From positions 1,302,001 to 1,366,000 of the forward strand of contig JAEOAD010000603.1 in NCBI GenBank assembly GCA_036365145.1: DNA of 64,000 nucleotides, given 5' to 3'. Within the stretch, counting starts at the first letter, position 1, and each line of letters begins with the position of its first letter. Position numbers and translations under genes: made by a program. The notes under the pieces are model-generated. The model was not told the DNA's origin and searched no databases. It saw nothing but the letters and a program-made list of their open reading frames with translations. This DNA is from Orientallactaga sibirica (lineage: Eukaryota; Chordata; Mammalia; Rodentia; Dipodidae). This document shows positions 11,739-23,547 of the stretch, one piece after another.

Positions 11739-11986
11739 ACCTTTTTAATTTTATTAAGCTGGTTTCCTGTGTTCTCTTTCAGGAGTTTGTTTACTTCTTT
11801 GAATGCTTTCATTTCTTCTTTTATTTCTTTGAGTATAGATAACATCATTCTTTAGAAATCTTTGTCAGGTATTTCATCTAAAAGAGTCTCACTGATGATC
11901 ATTTCTGGTGGATTTATAATTTTTTGGGGGGATTTCATTGTCTTGATTCTTGTGTTTCTTGTATTATAATGTAGCAACTTTTGCAT

Positions 11987-13161
11987 ACTGAATTGATTTG
12001 ATGCTTGGGTTTTCTACTTATCTGCAGTGTTCTTAGATGTGGTGAGCCAACTATATATACTTTCAGGACATGATTTTAAGGTGCCAAGTGTAGCTCTTGT
12101 ACCCCAATCCAACCGCATATGTAATCCTATGTCTGGAGTTTGCTTGCTAAGCAAGTATTCTAGCAGACTGGGTGGAACAATTTACTGGCAAATTCTAAAC
12201 TTCAACTGAGCAATATACACATTCAATAAAAACCAGTACAGAGTATACAAGTGCGGGGATTAAAACAAACACATAGGCTTATAAAGCCAAAATCCCTAAG
12301 TGTGTGTGTTGCTCTACACCCTTAATCCTGTTAGCTGGGAGCTAGAGAATTCTGTTCTGAATTATGTTCCAGGTCAGCCTGGATCTGGATCAGACCCTGC
12401 CCCCAATAATGACATAAGCAAAAGACAAAGGCCCTATAAATCTGAAAGCATTAAAGGCAGCAATATTCAACCCCAAGTACAGTTTATTTGAAAATGGTGA
12501 AGCCAACCAAAAATATGTAACCCATAACCTGCCCTGACTTGGAAAGATAGATTAGCACTTCTAATGCAGGCCTAGGTACTTGTTTTATTTTTGTCAGTTG
12601 GCTACACTACCTTTTTGCGTGGCTTCTGATTTCACTGATGCTGAGTGCCCACCTTGATCCCTTCATGTTGTGCTATGGAACTGTAGCTCTGTTCAGCTGT
12701 ACTGGATTCGCTGCCAGTGGGGATTGAATGCTGAAATTTTGCAGTTTTGATGGTTGGCGGATGGGAGAGATAGAAAGCCCCGAGTTGCTCACACAGTCCC
12801 TCTGCATCTCTTTCAGTAGCTCCTTGGTTTGTCTCAGCTGTCTTTCCTTTAGGTTTCTTGACTCTGCATGGAGGCTGATGAGGTTGGAAAGTCCTCTTGT
12901 TTGGCCTCTGCTGCTGCTGCTTGGAGCACCTGGAGGGTTGTGCTGGGCATGTGGATCACGTGGAATGGGGCTGCAGTTTCCTCATTGGGATTCTGGCCAT
13001 TTTCTTCCTTTCTTGGTCTCTCCTGATTCTCTGCTGTGCATAAGGAAAACCTATCCTCCTGCATTTTTCCAAAGAAGAATTTATTTTGCTATGGCTTTGC
13101 TTAAATCCCTCCCTGGGATGGTTTGGCTTGGCTCCTCTGCTGCCATCTTACCCTAGAAGTC
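11987..13161 (-). promoter_or_regulatory. L1-B 5'UTR
   Basis: About 1.2 kb between the 5' end at 13161 and the ORF1 start. Inner parts align with the 5'UTRs of the plus-strand L1-B copies (12290-12345 reversed matches 17137-17200 and 24396-24460). In L1 this region carries the internal Pol II promoter, and activity here is not implied. An open reading of 142 codons on the plus strand at 12728-13156 is incidental. Confidence 0.8.
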
Positions 13162-13177
13162 ATGAATGGCTTTTTAA
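13162..13177 (+). repeat. Right TSD of the minus-strand L1-B
   Basis: ATGAATGGCTTTTTAA follows the 5' end of the element and matches 6980-6996. Confidence 0.8.
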
Positions 13178-13340
13178 TAAGAGGAAACTACTCTCTAGTA
13201 TACGTGTTTATCTCTTACTTTTCGCCTTTCATTTTTATCATACCTCTGTCCTTAGCTGTCTGTGAACATTCTTCTCAAATTTGGATTATCTCAATGTTTT
13301 GTTTAAATAAACGTCTTTTTACTTTTCTAAAAAAAGTCAA

Positions 13341-13745
13341 GTGACAATAAATGTTGGCAAGGATGTGGGGAAAGAGGAACCCTCATTCATTGTTGTAGGA
13401 AAGCAAAAATATACAAATGAAATCTATATGGAGATTGCTAAAAAGGATGAATATATGACTACCGACAGACCCACTTATTCCCTTACTCGCCATTTACCTT
13501 AAATGCTCCACACTTCATTACAGAAATATTTGCTCAACCATGTTTATAGCTTCTAATTTCCTAATAGATAAGAATTGGAATTAACCCAGGTGCCTATCAT
13601 TGGATGAATGGATAACTAAGTTGTGGAACATATAAACAGTGGAATTCTACTCAGAAGTAAAATAAAATGATACCACGAAATTTGTAGAAAAATGGATGGA
13701 CGTAGAATAGATCATACTGAGCATACACACACAATCACAGAAAGA
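13341..13745 (+). pseudogene. L1-A ORF2 C-terminal fragment
   Basis: This is the last roughly 130 codons of ORF2 in sense, aligning base by base with 4975-5370 (AAATGTTGGCAAGGATGTGG, TTTGCTCAACCATGTTTATAGC, GGATGAATGGATAACTAA). It is degraded and has no usable frame. Confidence 0.85.
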
Positions 13746-13831
13746 CAAATGCCTTATGTTAGAAACCCATATCTGGGACTGGGAACCAGGTCTGAATCCT
13801 ATGGAGACAAAAATTATGCTCTCCAATTAAG

Positions 13832-13841
13832 AGAGGGGCTA
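13832..13841 (+). repeat. Left TSD of B1
   Basis: AGAGGGGCTA, repeated exactly at 14011-14020. Confidence 0.85.
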
Positions 13842-14010
13842 CTATCTGGATGTGGTAGTTCACACCTTTAATCGCAGCACTCTGCAGGCAGAGGTAGGAG
13901 GATAGCCAAGAGTTCAATGCCACCTGGAGTCTACATAGTGAATTCCAGGTCAGCTTGGGCTACAGTGAAATGCTACACTGCAAAACGAAAATGAACAAAC
14001 AAACCAAAAA
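13842..14010 (+). mobile_element. B1 SINE inside L1-A 3'UTR
   Basis: A 7SL-derived monomer: TGTGGTAGTTCACACCTTTAAT, AGCACTCTGCAGGCAGAGGTAGG, GTGAATTCCAGGTCAGC, then an A-rich tail. Exact 10-bp TSDs flank it, so it inserted into an L1 already in place. Confidence 0.92.
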
Positions 14011-14020
14011 AGAGGGGCTA
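14011..14020 (+). repeat. Right TSD of B1
   Basis: Exact copy of 13832-13841. Confidence 0.85.
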
Positions 14021-15599
14021 TATCCATCAAACTCTCCCTAAATTAAAAATGATTATTCTATTTTACCCATGCTGACTTCACTCTTCATTGACAAATCTGT
14101 TTATCTTTTTCAGAACATAAAGAGACCCCTCACATCTCAGTCAATGCCTACACAAAACCATAGAGGAATTGGGGAGATTAACAAGAGTGTTGCTTCCATG
14201 GTGAGCCTGACAAGCAGCACCAGGGTGAAGGAGACAGATGCTGAGGATATTCAACATTTACCAAAGCAGAAATCCAGAGGTTCCTAAGAGCTCATTACTT
14301 AAGTAGACTTAAAACACACCCTCCAAGGCTCAGGAAATTTTGTGGAAGAGGATGCAGAAAGATTGTAAGAGCCACAGTTTGGAATACCATGTCCACAGGC
14401 ATTGCTTCCCCCTAATAATTGACTGCTGCTCCCACAAGTCATAACCCACAACCCTATGGGGGAATACCAGCAACCCCACTGAGGAGGGCCCCCTGTGTAA
14501 TGTGGGCAGAAGGGAAGGAAAAAATGTAACCAACACATGATGTATCCACATAAAATATGTTCTAAATTTTAAAAAATCCAGCTTCGTAAAATATATATTT
14601 TATATATAATATATAAAATATAATACATTTAATTTACAATATGTAATAATAATATTACATATAATTATAAATAATATCATTTGTGTTGGCAATATGGAAT
14701 ACTTTGAAGTTAGTGAAAAATATGCAATTGAGTTGATTATTCCCTCTGTATGCTCTTTAGCCCAAAAGTCACACTGATGTTTAATTGGAATTGAAAAATG
14801 GTAGCCTATAACAAAAGCATTAGTATTACTTATTATAATGGTAATGAATTAATATTTTCATAGGTGGACTAAAATAGGCCAGCATGTGCAGATAAAGGAA
14901 GGATTATTAAAATTATCTTTCCTTAGTTCGTGTTTTTGTAACCATTCAATTACTGTAGTTTTTTAAAGTCATTAAGCAGCTCCAGTATAAAATGGTAACC
15001 ATGTCTTTAATAAATCCTTTTAATTTTTTGTGAAGAAAATTATAGATTATGTCTAAGTTTTTGAGGACAAAGCTTATCAGTTGTGCTCCCAAGATAGTTT
15101 GTGGAAATTGGAATAGACTAGGTTTTATAAAGTAATTTAACTATTTTGGCTTTTACTTCAAAGTATATATAATGTATCTGAACTCCTTTCAATATAAGCT
15201 GAAGATTTAATGAAAAATTTACACACTTATATTGTAGCCATATAATTAAGTTACCTTATATTTTATATAACAAAATAAAAATAAATATTAATTTAATAGA
15301 CCTTTACAGTATGCTTAGCATTTCTTATAAGACTTAAAATATTTTTTACTACACAGTATTCAACTTTAGTTATTTCTAAATTATCATAAGAATGAATGAT
15401 ACCTTGTCTGTATGCTTTGATGAGACTTGGTCTGAGTCAGTCACAATCTTGTTTTACTTAAATAAGTGAAATAAACATATTAGACTTTATGTTAGTGAAA
15501 AACAGTTGGGATGCAATTTTTATTTTTGGAGGGGATGCAATTTTTTAATCATGATACAAATCAATATTTTGGAAAGGATAGATTCATACAATAATAAAT

Positions 15600-15790
15600 T
15601 GAATACTGGGTTGATGTAGTCCCACAAATGAATACAACTCAAATATCCATTAACTAGTGTGACAAAGTATGCCCCCCAATGAAATACAAAATGAAAAATA
15701 AAATGAAATGCAACTTGAATAACAAAAAAAGAGCTCAAACACTGATACATATGAGAACACAGGGGAACCTTAACTGCACTTTTATAAGTG
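15600..15790 (+). mobile_element. Possible ancient L1 ORF2 3' trace
   Basis: Blocks such as CAAATATCCATTAACTAGTG and ACTGATACATATGAGAACAC...GGAACCTTAA recall the end of mammalian L1M ORF2 ('caagtgtccatcaac...', '...acatggatgaacctt'). Divergence is high and this is only a pattern match by eye. Confidence 0.35.
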
Positions 15791-16479
15791 GAAGAATCAA
15801 TAAGGATAATTTCCCTATGTAAAACTGTGCCCTAAGGAACATGGAAGTTAATGCAGTGCCCTATGTAAAACTGTGCTTGTGGGTAAATAACTGTATCATT
15901 CAAGACTCACAAACAAGCATATTTTGGAGAAGACATGAGGTGCAAGTTGTGACAAAATATGTATTATGCAATAACTATAATTGAAGAAGATAGAAAAGAA
16001 TCAAACTGAGATCACAACTTTGTATAAAGACTGAATGAATAAATATTAGGAGTAAGCAATAGCTGTTTTTACAGATCAATTCCATTATACAAGATATTGA
16101 GGTCACAGAAAATTCTCATTGAAACACTACCTGAAGATGGTATTTAATGGATGAAAATTTAAATAGAAACAGGATATTTGTAGTTTCAAAATAGCCTCTT
16201 AGAACATTTGGCACTGAGAAGGCAAAATTATAACTTGATATTTAAAGAATTATGGACATTTTCACATTAGCTAAGTGATCACGGTTAATGTCTTGAGTAA
16301 TGACTATGTATATCAGTGTTCCCCAATATATGAAACACTGAGAAAGGCAGGTAAACATCTGTGGCAACCTCCTAGAACAAGCATACACTCATTCTAACCA
16401 TGAAAGACAAAAAAAAGCTAAGCATAAATCTAGGGACACTTTATAATATATCTCCCAAGTTATCTTTCAGACAAGGCAA

Positions 16480-16745
16480 TAAAAACTAGTAAAGGCAGTG
16501 ATAGACCAGATGGAACCAGATAAAAGGTCATGACAACAAAATACAATGTAATATCAGTGATTGAGTCATGGGATATAAAGGGACATTTGTGGAATGATCA
16601 TGGCAAAATCTACATATCTTTTATACTTATAGAATAGTATTGTATGGAATTTAATTCTTTAGTTAAATGAAGGTATAAATATAGCAAATGTTTCAATGTG
16701 TTTGCAACATTTTGTTAATTTAAGATCATATCACAATAAAAAATT
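16480..16745 (+). mobile_element. Ancient L1M-type 3' end remnant
   Basis: GGGACATTTGTGGAATGATC, GCAAAATCTAC and TAGAATAGTATTGTATGGAA follow the order of the conserved 3'UTR of old mammalian L1M elements (AATAGTATTGTATCAATGTTAA in the family). It ends CACAATAAAAAATTG. Too old for a TSD. Confidence 0.5.
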
Positions 16746-17518
16746 GAATAGTTCTTCATGCCCATTATGTGATTTTGTCTGACTCATCACTTAGAGTTTA
16801 ATTTAAATAAGCATATTGAAATCCACTTTCATTTGGCTCTGAACTTTTTGATTTTTTTTAATCTACAAGTATTCTGGAATAAGAAATTTTTCTTTTCCAC
16901 TGTAGTTACAGTATGTCAGGATAATGTATTACCCTGTTTTCATTTTCTTCTCTCATTGATAATGTTGTCATGAACTAGACCATCTAAAGACCAATGTGTC
17001 AAATTCCCTGAATGTTTCCTATTTGGAATAGGGAGGACTAAGGACTGGGCTCCTTTGACCTTCTCACTAATCAAGATGCTATTTAAATGGATTTGCATTC
17101 TAGTTGGTTAAATCGAGCAAAACCCACATTTAAAATGATTTCAGAAATCTTAGCCCCCTCCCAGTTGAGAGGATTAAGGGTGTAAGGCAGCACACACCCT
17201 CAGGGACTTTGAAATTAGATTGTCTGTTTATTTTTATCCCCACTCGTGCAAAATGTGCCTTGTCGGTGGTTTTGACTAAATATGTATATTGCTCAGTTGA
17301 ATTTTAGAATTTGCCAGTAACTTGCTCCACCCAGCCTACTGGAACACTTGCATAGCAGGCAAACTCAACACCTAATGTAACTTCTGCTGTTACTCTGGGA
17401 GTAATATACAAGCCACATCTGGCACCTTAATCTCCTACCCTGAAGATAGACAAAGTCAGATTTACATGTTAAGAAAACTGCAGATAATTAGAAAACACAA
17501 GCCTCAAATTAATTCAAG

Positions 17519-18510
17519 ATGCAAAAATCTCTACATTTAAATACAAGAAACATGAAAAATCAAGACAATAAAATTATACCAAAAATTGTAAATTCATCAG
17601 CAATGACCTCCAGTGAGACTGATTTAGATGAAAAGCCTTTATCTATGTTCAAAGAAATCAAAGATGAAATCAAAAGAATTAAAGAAGAAAACAAACTCCT
17701 GAAGGAATCCCAAGAGAACACAGGAAAACAACTTAAGAAAATGAGGAGGTCAATACAAGACATGAGTAAGAAAATAGAAATAATGAAATAAAACCAGTCA
17801 GAAATAATAGAAATGCAAAATACAGTAAGTAAGAAATAAAACTCCATAGAAAGTAGAATGGATCAAGGAGAGGACAGAATATCTAAACTAGAAGACAGGG
17901 TGGCAGATCTCATACAGCACAACAAAATCAAATGAATAGGAAGTTATGATTGGGAATTTCAAGAAATTCAGAACACTATGAAGAGATCAAACATAATAAT
18001 TCAGGGTATAGTAGAAGCAGCAGAATGTCACTCCAAAGCATAGTAGGTAGTTTCAACAAAATCAAAGAAGAAAATTTTCCCCACATAGGGAGATACCAGT
18101 AGAGACACAGGAAGCCTTTAGAACACCAAACAGAAGGAATCTCTAACTTTTATATCATAATTAAATTACTATACACACAAACCAAAGAAAAGATATTAAA
18201 AGCAGTTAGAAAGAAAAATCAAGTTTAAAAAAAAAAAAAAAAAGCCAGACCATCAGGATAACTGCGGATTACTTAACACAAACTTTAAAAGCCAGAAGGG
18301 CTTGTCATGATGTATTCCAATTTCTGAAAGATAATAATTGTCAACCAAAATTACTTTATCCAGCAAAGATATCCACCCTAATTAACAGAGAAATAAGGAA
18401 AGTACACAACAAAACAGTCTAAAAGCATATGAAACCTCTAAAACAGTTCTACAGAAATTACTTGAATGGATCTTCTTGCTGAAGAGAAAGAAAGGCACAC
18501 ACATAAATAA
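17519..18510 (+). pseudogene. L1-B ORF1 remnant
   Basis: Starts at ATG 17519 with MQKSLHLNTRNMKNQ. The first 90 codons are open and include a charged coiled-coil stretch, 'EIKDEIKRIKEENKLLKESQENTGKQLKKMRRSIQDMSKKIEIMK', ending in a stop at 17789-17791. Past the stop the RNA-binding middle and the C-terminal domain are recognisable but shifted. A 17-A run at about 18229-18244 falls in the CTD. It is shorter in the coiled coil than the copy at 24774. Confidence 0.88.
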
Positions 18511-19520
18511 ACAGGAAAAAATAAATCATACTCAAATAATAGTTAATACAAGAGCATAAAGGAAAAATAGGAAGAACTACAAAACAAGAAAAATGACATG
18601 TAAATGCATACCTTTCAATAATAACTTTTAATATCAATGGCCCCAGTGGCCCAACCAAAATACACAGGCTTGCAGACTGGGTTAGAAGGCATGATCCTTC
18701 TAGTTTTTCCTCCAAGAAACTCATCTTTCCATAAAAGGACACTACCTTATGCAGAAAGGAAAGAAAAAGGTATTTAAAGCAAATGGGCCTAAAAAACCAG
18801 CAGATGTTGCTATCCTAATATCTGACAGGATAGACTTCACTCCACATTATTTAGGAAACATCAAGAAGGTCACTTTATATTAATTAACATGGGAGCTCCC
18901 ATTTTCATCAAACCAACACTATTAGATATAAGGTCACAAATAATACCAAACACAATTGTCATGAGTGATTTCAATATCCCTCTCATCAAGTGACAGGTCA
19001 TCCCAACATAAAATAAACAAAGAAGCATCTAGTCTGAATGAGGTCATACAAAAAAAATTTATATCTAGAGAACATTCCACCCAAATGCTGGAGAATTCAC
19101 ATCCTTTTTCATAGCACATGGAACAATCTCTAAAATAGACCACATATTAGGACACAAAGCCAATCTTAACAAATACTACAAAATTGAGATAATTCCTTGT
19201 AGTCTATCTGACACAATAGAATTAAACTAAAAATCAACAGCAAAAAAGCTATAACTCATGCACAAAATTGTGGAGACTAAACAGAATACTACTAAATGGT
19301 GAATGGGTTAATGAAGAAATAAAGAAGTAATCAAAAAAAATTCATAGAATCAAATGATAACGAGAGTAAAACATAACAAAGTTTTTGGGAAAAAATGCAG
19401 GAAACCCTAAGAGGGATATTTATAGCTTTAAGTGCCTATATTAAGAAATGAGAAAGGTGGCATGTAAACAACTTAATGCTTCACCTTAAGAACTTAGCAA
19501 AAAGAAGAACAAACAAAAAG

Positions 19521-19530
19521 TCAATAGACA
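19521..19530 (+). repeat. Left TSD of B1 in ORF2
   Basis: GTCAATAGAC (with preceding AAAAA) pairs with ATCAGTAGAC at 19680-19689, with two differences. Confidence 0.6.
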
Positions 19531-19676
19531 GAGCTGGGCATGGTGGTACATACCTTTAATCCCGGCAGAGGAAGAGGTAGGAGGATTGCGCTCAATTTGA
19601 GGCCATCCTGAGACTACATAGTGAATTCCAGGTCAGCCTGGGCTACAGTGAGACCCTATCTCAAAAAACAAAAAGT
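19531..19676 (+). mobile_element. B1 SINE inside L1-B ORF2
   Basis: GAGCTGGGCATGGTGGTACA, TTTAATCCCGGCAG, GTGAATTCCAGGTCAGCC, TGAGACCCTATCTC and an A-rich tail, flanked by imperfect TSDs. The part after TTTAATCCC is slightly shortened. Confidence 0.9.
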
Positions 19677-20910
19677 AAAATCAGTAGACCTAAGAAATAA
19701 TAAATATTACAGCAGAAATTAATCACATAGAAACAACAGCAACAACAAAAATAAACAATCCAAAGAATCAATGAAACAAAGAGTTGGTTCTTTGAAAAGA
19801 TGAACAATATTTATAAACCCTTCATAAATCTGTCCAAAGAGATAAAGGACACAAATCAATAAAATTAAATTTAAAAAGGCACCATTACAACAAATTTCAA
19901 TGACATTCAGAAAGTCATGGGAAAATATTTTAAGAACATATACTCTGTTAGGTTTGCAACTCTGGAAGAATCAGATGATTTCCTTGATTTACTTGACCTA
20001 CCAAAATTAAATCAAGATGAATAAACCACTTAAATAGACCTATATCAACCATGGAGATCAAAATAGTTATAAAATATCTCTGAACTAAAAATAGCCTGGG
20101 CCCAGATGGATTCATGGGTGAATTTTACCAGACTTTCACAGAAGTATGCCAATGCTTCTCAAACTTTTACATAAAAAAGGCAGAATTATCCTTATAGCAA
20201 AACCAAAGACAGAATAAGAAAATTACAGACCAATCTCCCTCATGAACATAGATGCAAAAATTCTCAAAAAAAATTGGCAATCAGAATACAGGACTATATA
20301 AAAAATATCATTCACCCTGAATAACTAGGCTTTATCCCAGAGATGCAGGGATGGTTCAACATAAGCAAATTGATAAATGTAACACACTATATAAATGGAC
20401 TGAAAGACAAATTCACATGATCATTGCAATAGATGCAGACAAGGCAGTCAACAAAATCCAATATCCCTTCATGGTAAAAGTCTTAAAGAAACTAGAAATA
20501 GGAGGACCACATAATGAAGGCTATTAATGACAAATCTACAGCCAACATAATACTAAATGGTGAAAAATGCAAAGCTTTTCCTCTAAAATCAGGAACAAGG
20601 CTAGGGTGTCCTCTGTCCCACCTTTTTGAATATAGTACTGGAAATCTTAGCTATAGCAATAAGGCAAGAGACACTCATAAAAGAGATAAAAATTGGAAAG
20701 AACAAGGAAAATTACCATTATTTACAGATGATATGATTCTATACATAAAGGACCCTAATGACTCTACCAGAAACTGTTAGAGCTGATATGCACTTTTAGT
20801 AACATAGCAGGATACAAAATAAACACACAAAAATCAGTAGCTTTCTTATATAATAACAATAAACATGATGAAGATGAAATCAAGTAAACCTTATCATTCA
20901 CAACTGCCTA

Positions 20911-20937
20911 AAAAAAAAAAAAAAAAAAAAAAAAAAC
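20911..20937 (+). repeat. Poly(A) run in ORF2 remnant
   Basis: An A run of about 27 with no recognisable SINE attached, lying where other copies have short A runs. Slippage expansion is likely. Confidence 0.7.
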
Positions 20938-22085
20938 TAAAGTAGCATGGAATAAACCTAATGAAGGAAGTGAAGGATCTCTACACTGAAAAGTTTAAAA
21001 CATTCAAGAGAGAAATTGCAGAAGACACTAGGAAATGGAAAGACATCCCATGTTCTTGGATTGGGAAAAATACATTGTGAAACTGTCAATCTTATCAAAA
21101 GCAATCTAGACATTTAATGCAGTCCCCATCAAAACCCCAATGGCACTCTTCATGGAAATAGTAAAAAGAAATCATAAAATTCATTTGGAAGAAAAATACC
21201 TTGAATAGCCCAAACAATTTTGTGCAACAAAAATAAGGCTGGTGGTATCACCATATTTGACTTTTAGCTATAACACAAAGCCATAGTAACAAAAATAGCA
21301 TGGTATTGGCACAAAAGCAGACACAGATGAATGGAACAGAATATAGGACCCAGATGTTAGTCTAGAAAGTTATAGCCATCTAATTTTTGAAAAATATGCC
21401 AAAATATTCACTGGAGAAAAAACAGCCTCTATAACAAATGGTGTTGGGAAAACTGAATATCTATATGTAAAGGATGAAAATAAATCCTTATGTATCTCCA
21501 TGTGAAAGAATCAAGTCCAAATGTATCAAAAACCTTAATATCAGATCTGAAAATCTGAAACTGATACAGAAAAAAGTAGGGGAAACACTTTACAACATAT
21601 TGGCATAGGCAATGACTTCCTGAATACAACCCCAGTAGCCCAGGATATAAACCATTAATCAACCACTGGGACCTCATGAAATTAAAAAGCTTTGGTATAG
21701 CAAAGGCCACGGTGAATAGAATAAAATGGCAACCTACAAAAGGGAAGAAACCCTTCTATGCTGTTGTAGGGAATGTGAACTGGTATAGCCTTTGTGGAAA
21801 TCAGTGTAGAGGTTCCTGAGACAGCTAAAAATAGATTTACCATATGATCCAGCTACACCATTCCTAGGAATATATCCTAAGAACTCATCTCACAACCTTA
21901 GAGATATTTATACTTGTACATCCATGTTTATTGCTGCTCTATTCACAATAGCTAGGAAATGGAACCAGCATAGATGTCTCTCAACAGATGAATGGATAAT
22001 AAAGATGTGGTACATTTATACAATGGAGTTATATTCAGCAGTAAAGAAAAAATGAAATTTGCAGGGAAATGGATTGATCTGGAAA

Positions 22086-23440
22086 GAATTATACTAGGTG
22101 AGGTACCCCAGGCTCAGAAAGCCCAGCATCACATGTCCCCTCTCTTATGTGGGCCCTAGCTACAAATGTTTAGACTTGTATGTGAGTTGGAGTAAAAATT
22201 GGTAGCTCTGCCCAGTCATCTCAAATGGGTCTCTAAGAGAAGCAGAGGAGAAGACTTCAGCAAAAGATATTGTGTGTATATGTGTGTATGTAGATGAATA
22301 GATACCTGGGGGTGAAATGGCCTAATTGAGGTTAGGGGAAGAGATTGAGTAAAGGAAGGGTTGGGGGAGGTTAGACAAAATTTAAGAAGGTGTGAATTAG
22401 CAGTATGGAATAAGCAGTATGATTACTAGAAAAATTTTAGTTCCAGGGATGGGATATCTTCCAGTGAGTTGTTGGCTAGGGAGGTCCCTAATGCCCCCAA
22501 AATATTTTGGGCCATTATAAATCTTTTGGTTTCCCACCAAGAATAGATGGTAAGCACCTATGGTTGAAGACTCCATATGCTTGCACTGCAGGGTCACTGA
22601 GAAATCAAGCTGGACTTAGCTGAAAACCTCCTCCCTGTAGATCACCTGAAAGAAAGCTGGAAAAAGCTACCTGGCATACAGCCCTATGGAAGAGAGAAGT
22701 CATCAGTGGAGATAAAGAACAGTGGACACTGTAAGCCTTAAGTTTGGCCAGCCATGGCAAGTGAGTCAATGAGTGCAATAGTGGCATGTCTGTTATGGGG
22801 AAAACCAACTTCTCTGTAATTGGACTGGAGGCCTGCTACATGTGAGATACTTAATAAAACCTAGTCAACTACCTATGACAGGAGAGGTCATGGGCCCTAG
22901 CAGTTTAATGTATGTTAGTGTCTGGCAAATGCATATGTTTTGTAGACCAAACTGCCCAGTAATTACTTTTTTAATATCCATAACTGTATATTAATGCTCC
23001 CCTCACTTTTGAGTAGAGAAGCATCTCTTTTCACATAGTGGTGACCTCTGGGATGACTAAAAAGGCCTCAAAGTGCTGAGAAGTGACAGAGGAGTGAACA
23101 TTACTGAAAAGCAAGGCTCAACACCCATTGTGGAAGAGGTGGCAGAAAGAACATAAGAGCCAAAGGAAGGGTAGGACTTCTTAGAGCCCAGTCTTTCAGA
23201 CACAAATTGGCCTGGATATCTATGACTTCACAATGCTTGGTACTACCTACACAAGACCCTCATAATAGAAGGAAAAGATGATGTCATCAACATAAAAGAG
23301 AGACTAGTTGACAGAGGGAGGGGGTATGACAGAGTGTGGATTTATAAAAGCAAAAGTGGGGGAGGGAATTATTATGGTTTATTGTCTATAATTATGGAAG
23401 TTATCAATAAAAAAACTCAATAGCATTAAACAATAAATAA
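22086..23440 (+). other. L1-B 3'UTR, reference copy
   Basis: Follows the ORF2 end. Shared landmarks are GGATATCTTCCAGTGAGTTG (22447), the GTGCAATAGTGGCATGTC block (22777), the CTTTTCACATAGTGGTGACC region, GAGGGAGGGGGTATGACAGA (23315) and the terminal TTATCAATAAAAA. The block GCAATAGTGGCA is also present in L1-A, so the two 3'UTRs share ancestry. Confidence 0.8.
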
Positions 23441-23547
23441 AAGAAAAACTTCTGAGTCCACTGGAAGAAATAAATTCAAATGATAACACTGGACATAGTA
23501 ATATTACAACTGAACTTCAAACTTAGAGTTTGTTCAATATTACTTTG

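Larger units (their letters stand above)
10629..11986 (-). pseudogene. L1-B ORF1 remnant, split by a SINE
   Basis: ORF1p is the RNA-binding coiled-coil trimer that coats L1 RNA. The start codon position (11984-11986 read on minus) matches the plus-strand copies: the bases before it and the following MQK codons correspond. The C-terminal domain is readable at 10629-10952 as 'VTYKGKPTRITADYSTQTLRARRACN' and 'ILEGILHAEEKAKQTW'. The central part holds a SINE of about 300 bp at 11432-11738 and several stops. Without the SINE the gene would be about 350 codons, as expected for rodent L1 ORF1. It is non-functional. Confidence 0.85.
6997..13161 (-). mobile_element. Near-full-length L1-B, minus strand
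   Basis: Reading from 13161 down: a 5' end with AAGATGGC-type start sequence (GCCATCTTACCC on the plus strand at 13142-13153), a 5'UTR of about 1.2 kb, ORF1 from 11986, a short inter-ORF gap, ORF2 to about 7130, and a short 3'UTR ending in GTTGTCAATAAAA and an A-rich tail (plus-strand T/A-rich at 6997-7020). The end of ORF2 and most of the 3'UTR are deleted. A tRNA-derived SINE interrupts ORF1. Flanking near-identical repeats (6980-6996 and 13162-13177) support one insertion event. Confidence 0.92.
13341..14560 (+). mobile_element. 5'-truncated L1-A with internal deletion
   Basis: Sense ORF2 C-terminus to about 13745, then an abrupt jump at about 13760 into the middle of the 3'UTR (AACCCATATCTGGGACTGGG), so roughly 0.7-0.8 kb is missing compared with the copy at 4973-6817. 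The rest of the 3'UTR runs to an A-rich tail near 14560. A B1 SINE splits it. Confidence 0.85.
14561..17136. other. AT-rich intergenic DNA with ancient L1 traces
   Basis: Mostly unique AT-rich DNA. Positions 14588-14660 are almost pure A/T with short palindromes. Two stretches (about 15600-15790 and 16480-16745) resemble old L1M 3' ends and are listed separately. An 18-base direct repeat (CCCTATGTAAAACTGTGC) occurs at 15813-15830 and 15859-15876. No exon recognised. Confidence 0.55.
18598..22085 (+). pseudogene. L1-B ORF2 remnant
   Basis: Endonuclease blocks are readable in pieces (the 'FNNNF-YQWPQ', 'QETHLSIKG' and 'FSYPSHQ' regions). The RT core at 20514-20780 reads 'STANIILNGEKCKAFPLKSGTRLGCPLSHL' and then '[13 protein letters not shown]', so the catalytic FADDM has become FTDDM with the two aspartates kept. 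A frameshift lies between these blocks. The C-terminal part 'WECELV-P-WKSV-RFLRQLK' is at 21770-21830. Many stops and one B1 insertion make it non-functional. Confidence 0.88.
17137..23440 (+). mobile_element. L1-B, plus strand, nearly complete
   Basis: Starts inside the 5'UTR (17137 aligns with 24396 of the next copy), then ORF1 from 17519, ORF2 from about 18598 to about 22085, and a 3'UTR of about 1.35 kb ending GTTATCAATAAAAA at about 23395-23440. A B1 is inserted in ORF2. The 5' end is truncated, losing about half of the 5'UTR. No convincing TSD was found. It has the longest uninterrupted L1-B 3'UTR in the window and serves as the reference for deletions in the other copies. Confidence 0.88.

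Noticed and set aside
12728..13156. 142-codon open reading frame with a hydrophobic start
   Set aside because: It is the plus strand of the L1-B 5'UTR. The leucine-rich look comes from CTG/CTT repeats in antisense.
15813..15876. 18-base direct repeat as a TSD pair
   Set aside because: The 28 bases between the two copies show no mobile element or tail. A simple partial duplication is more likely.
17100..17160. Possible TSD for the L1-B at 17137-23440 (AAATGAT-type match)
   Set aside because: The match to sequence after 23440 is short, in AT-rich DNA, and not placed next to the tail.
20514..20780. Reverse transcriptase frame as a functional gene
   Set aside because: It is a piece of a broken L1-B ORF2 with FTDDM in place of FADDM and with frameshifts on both sides.
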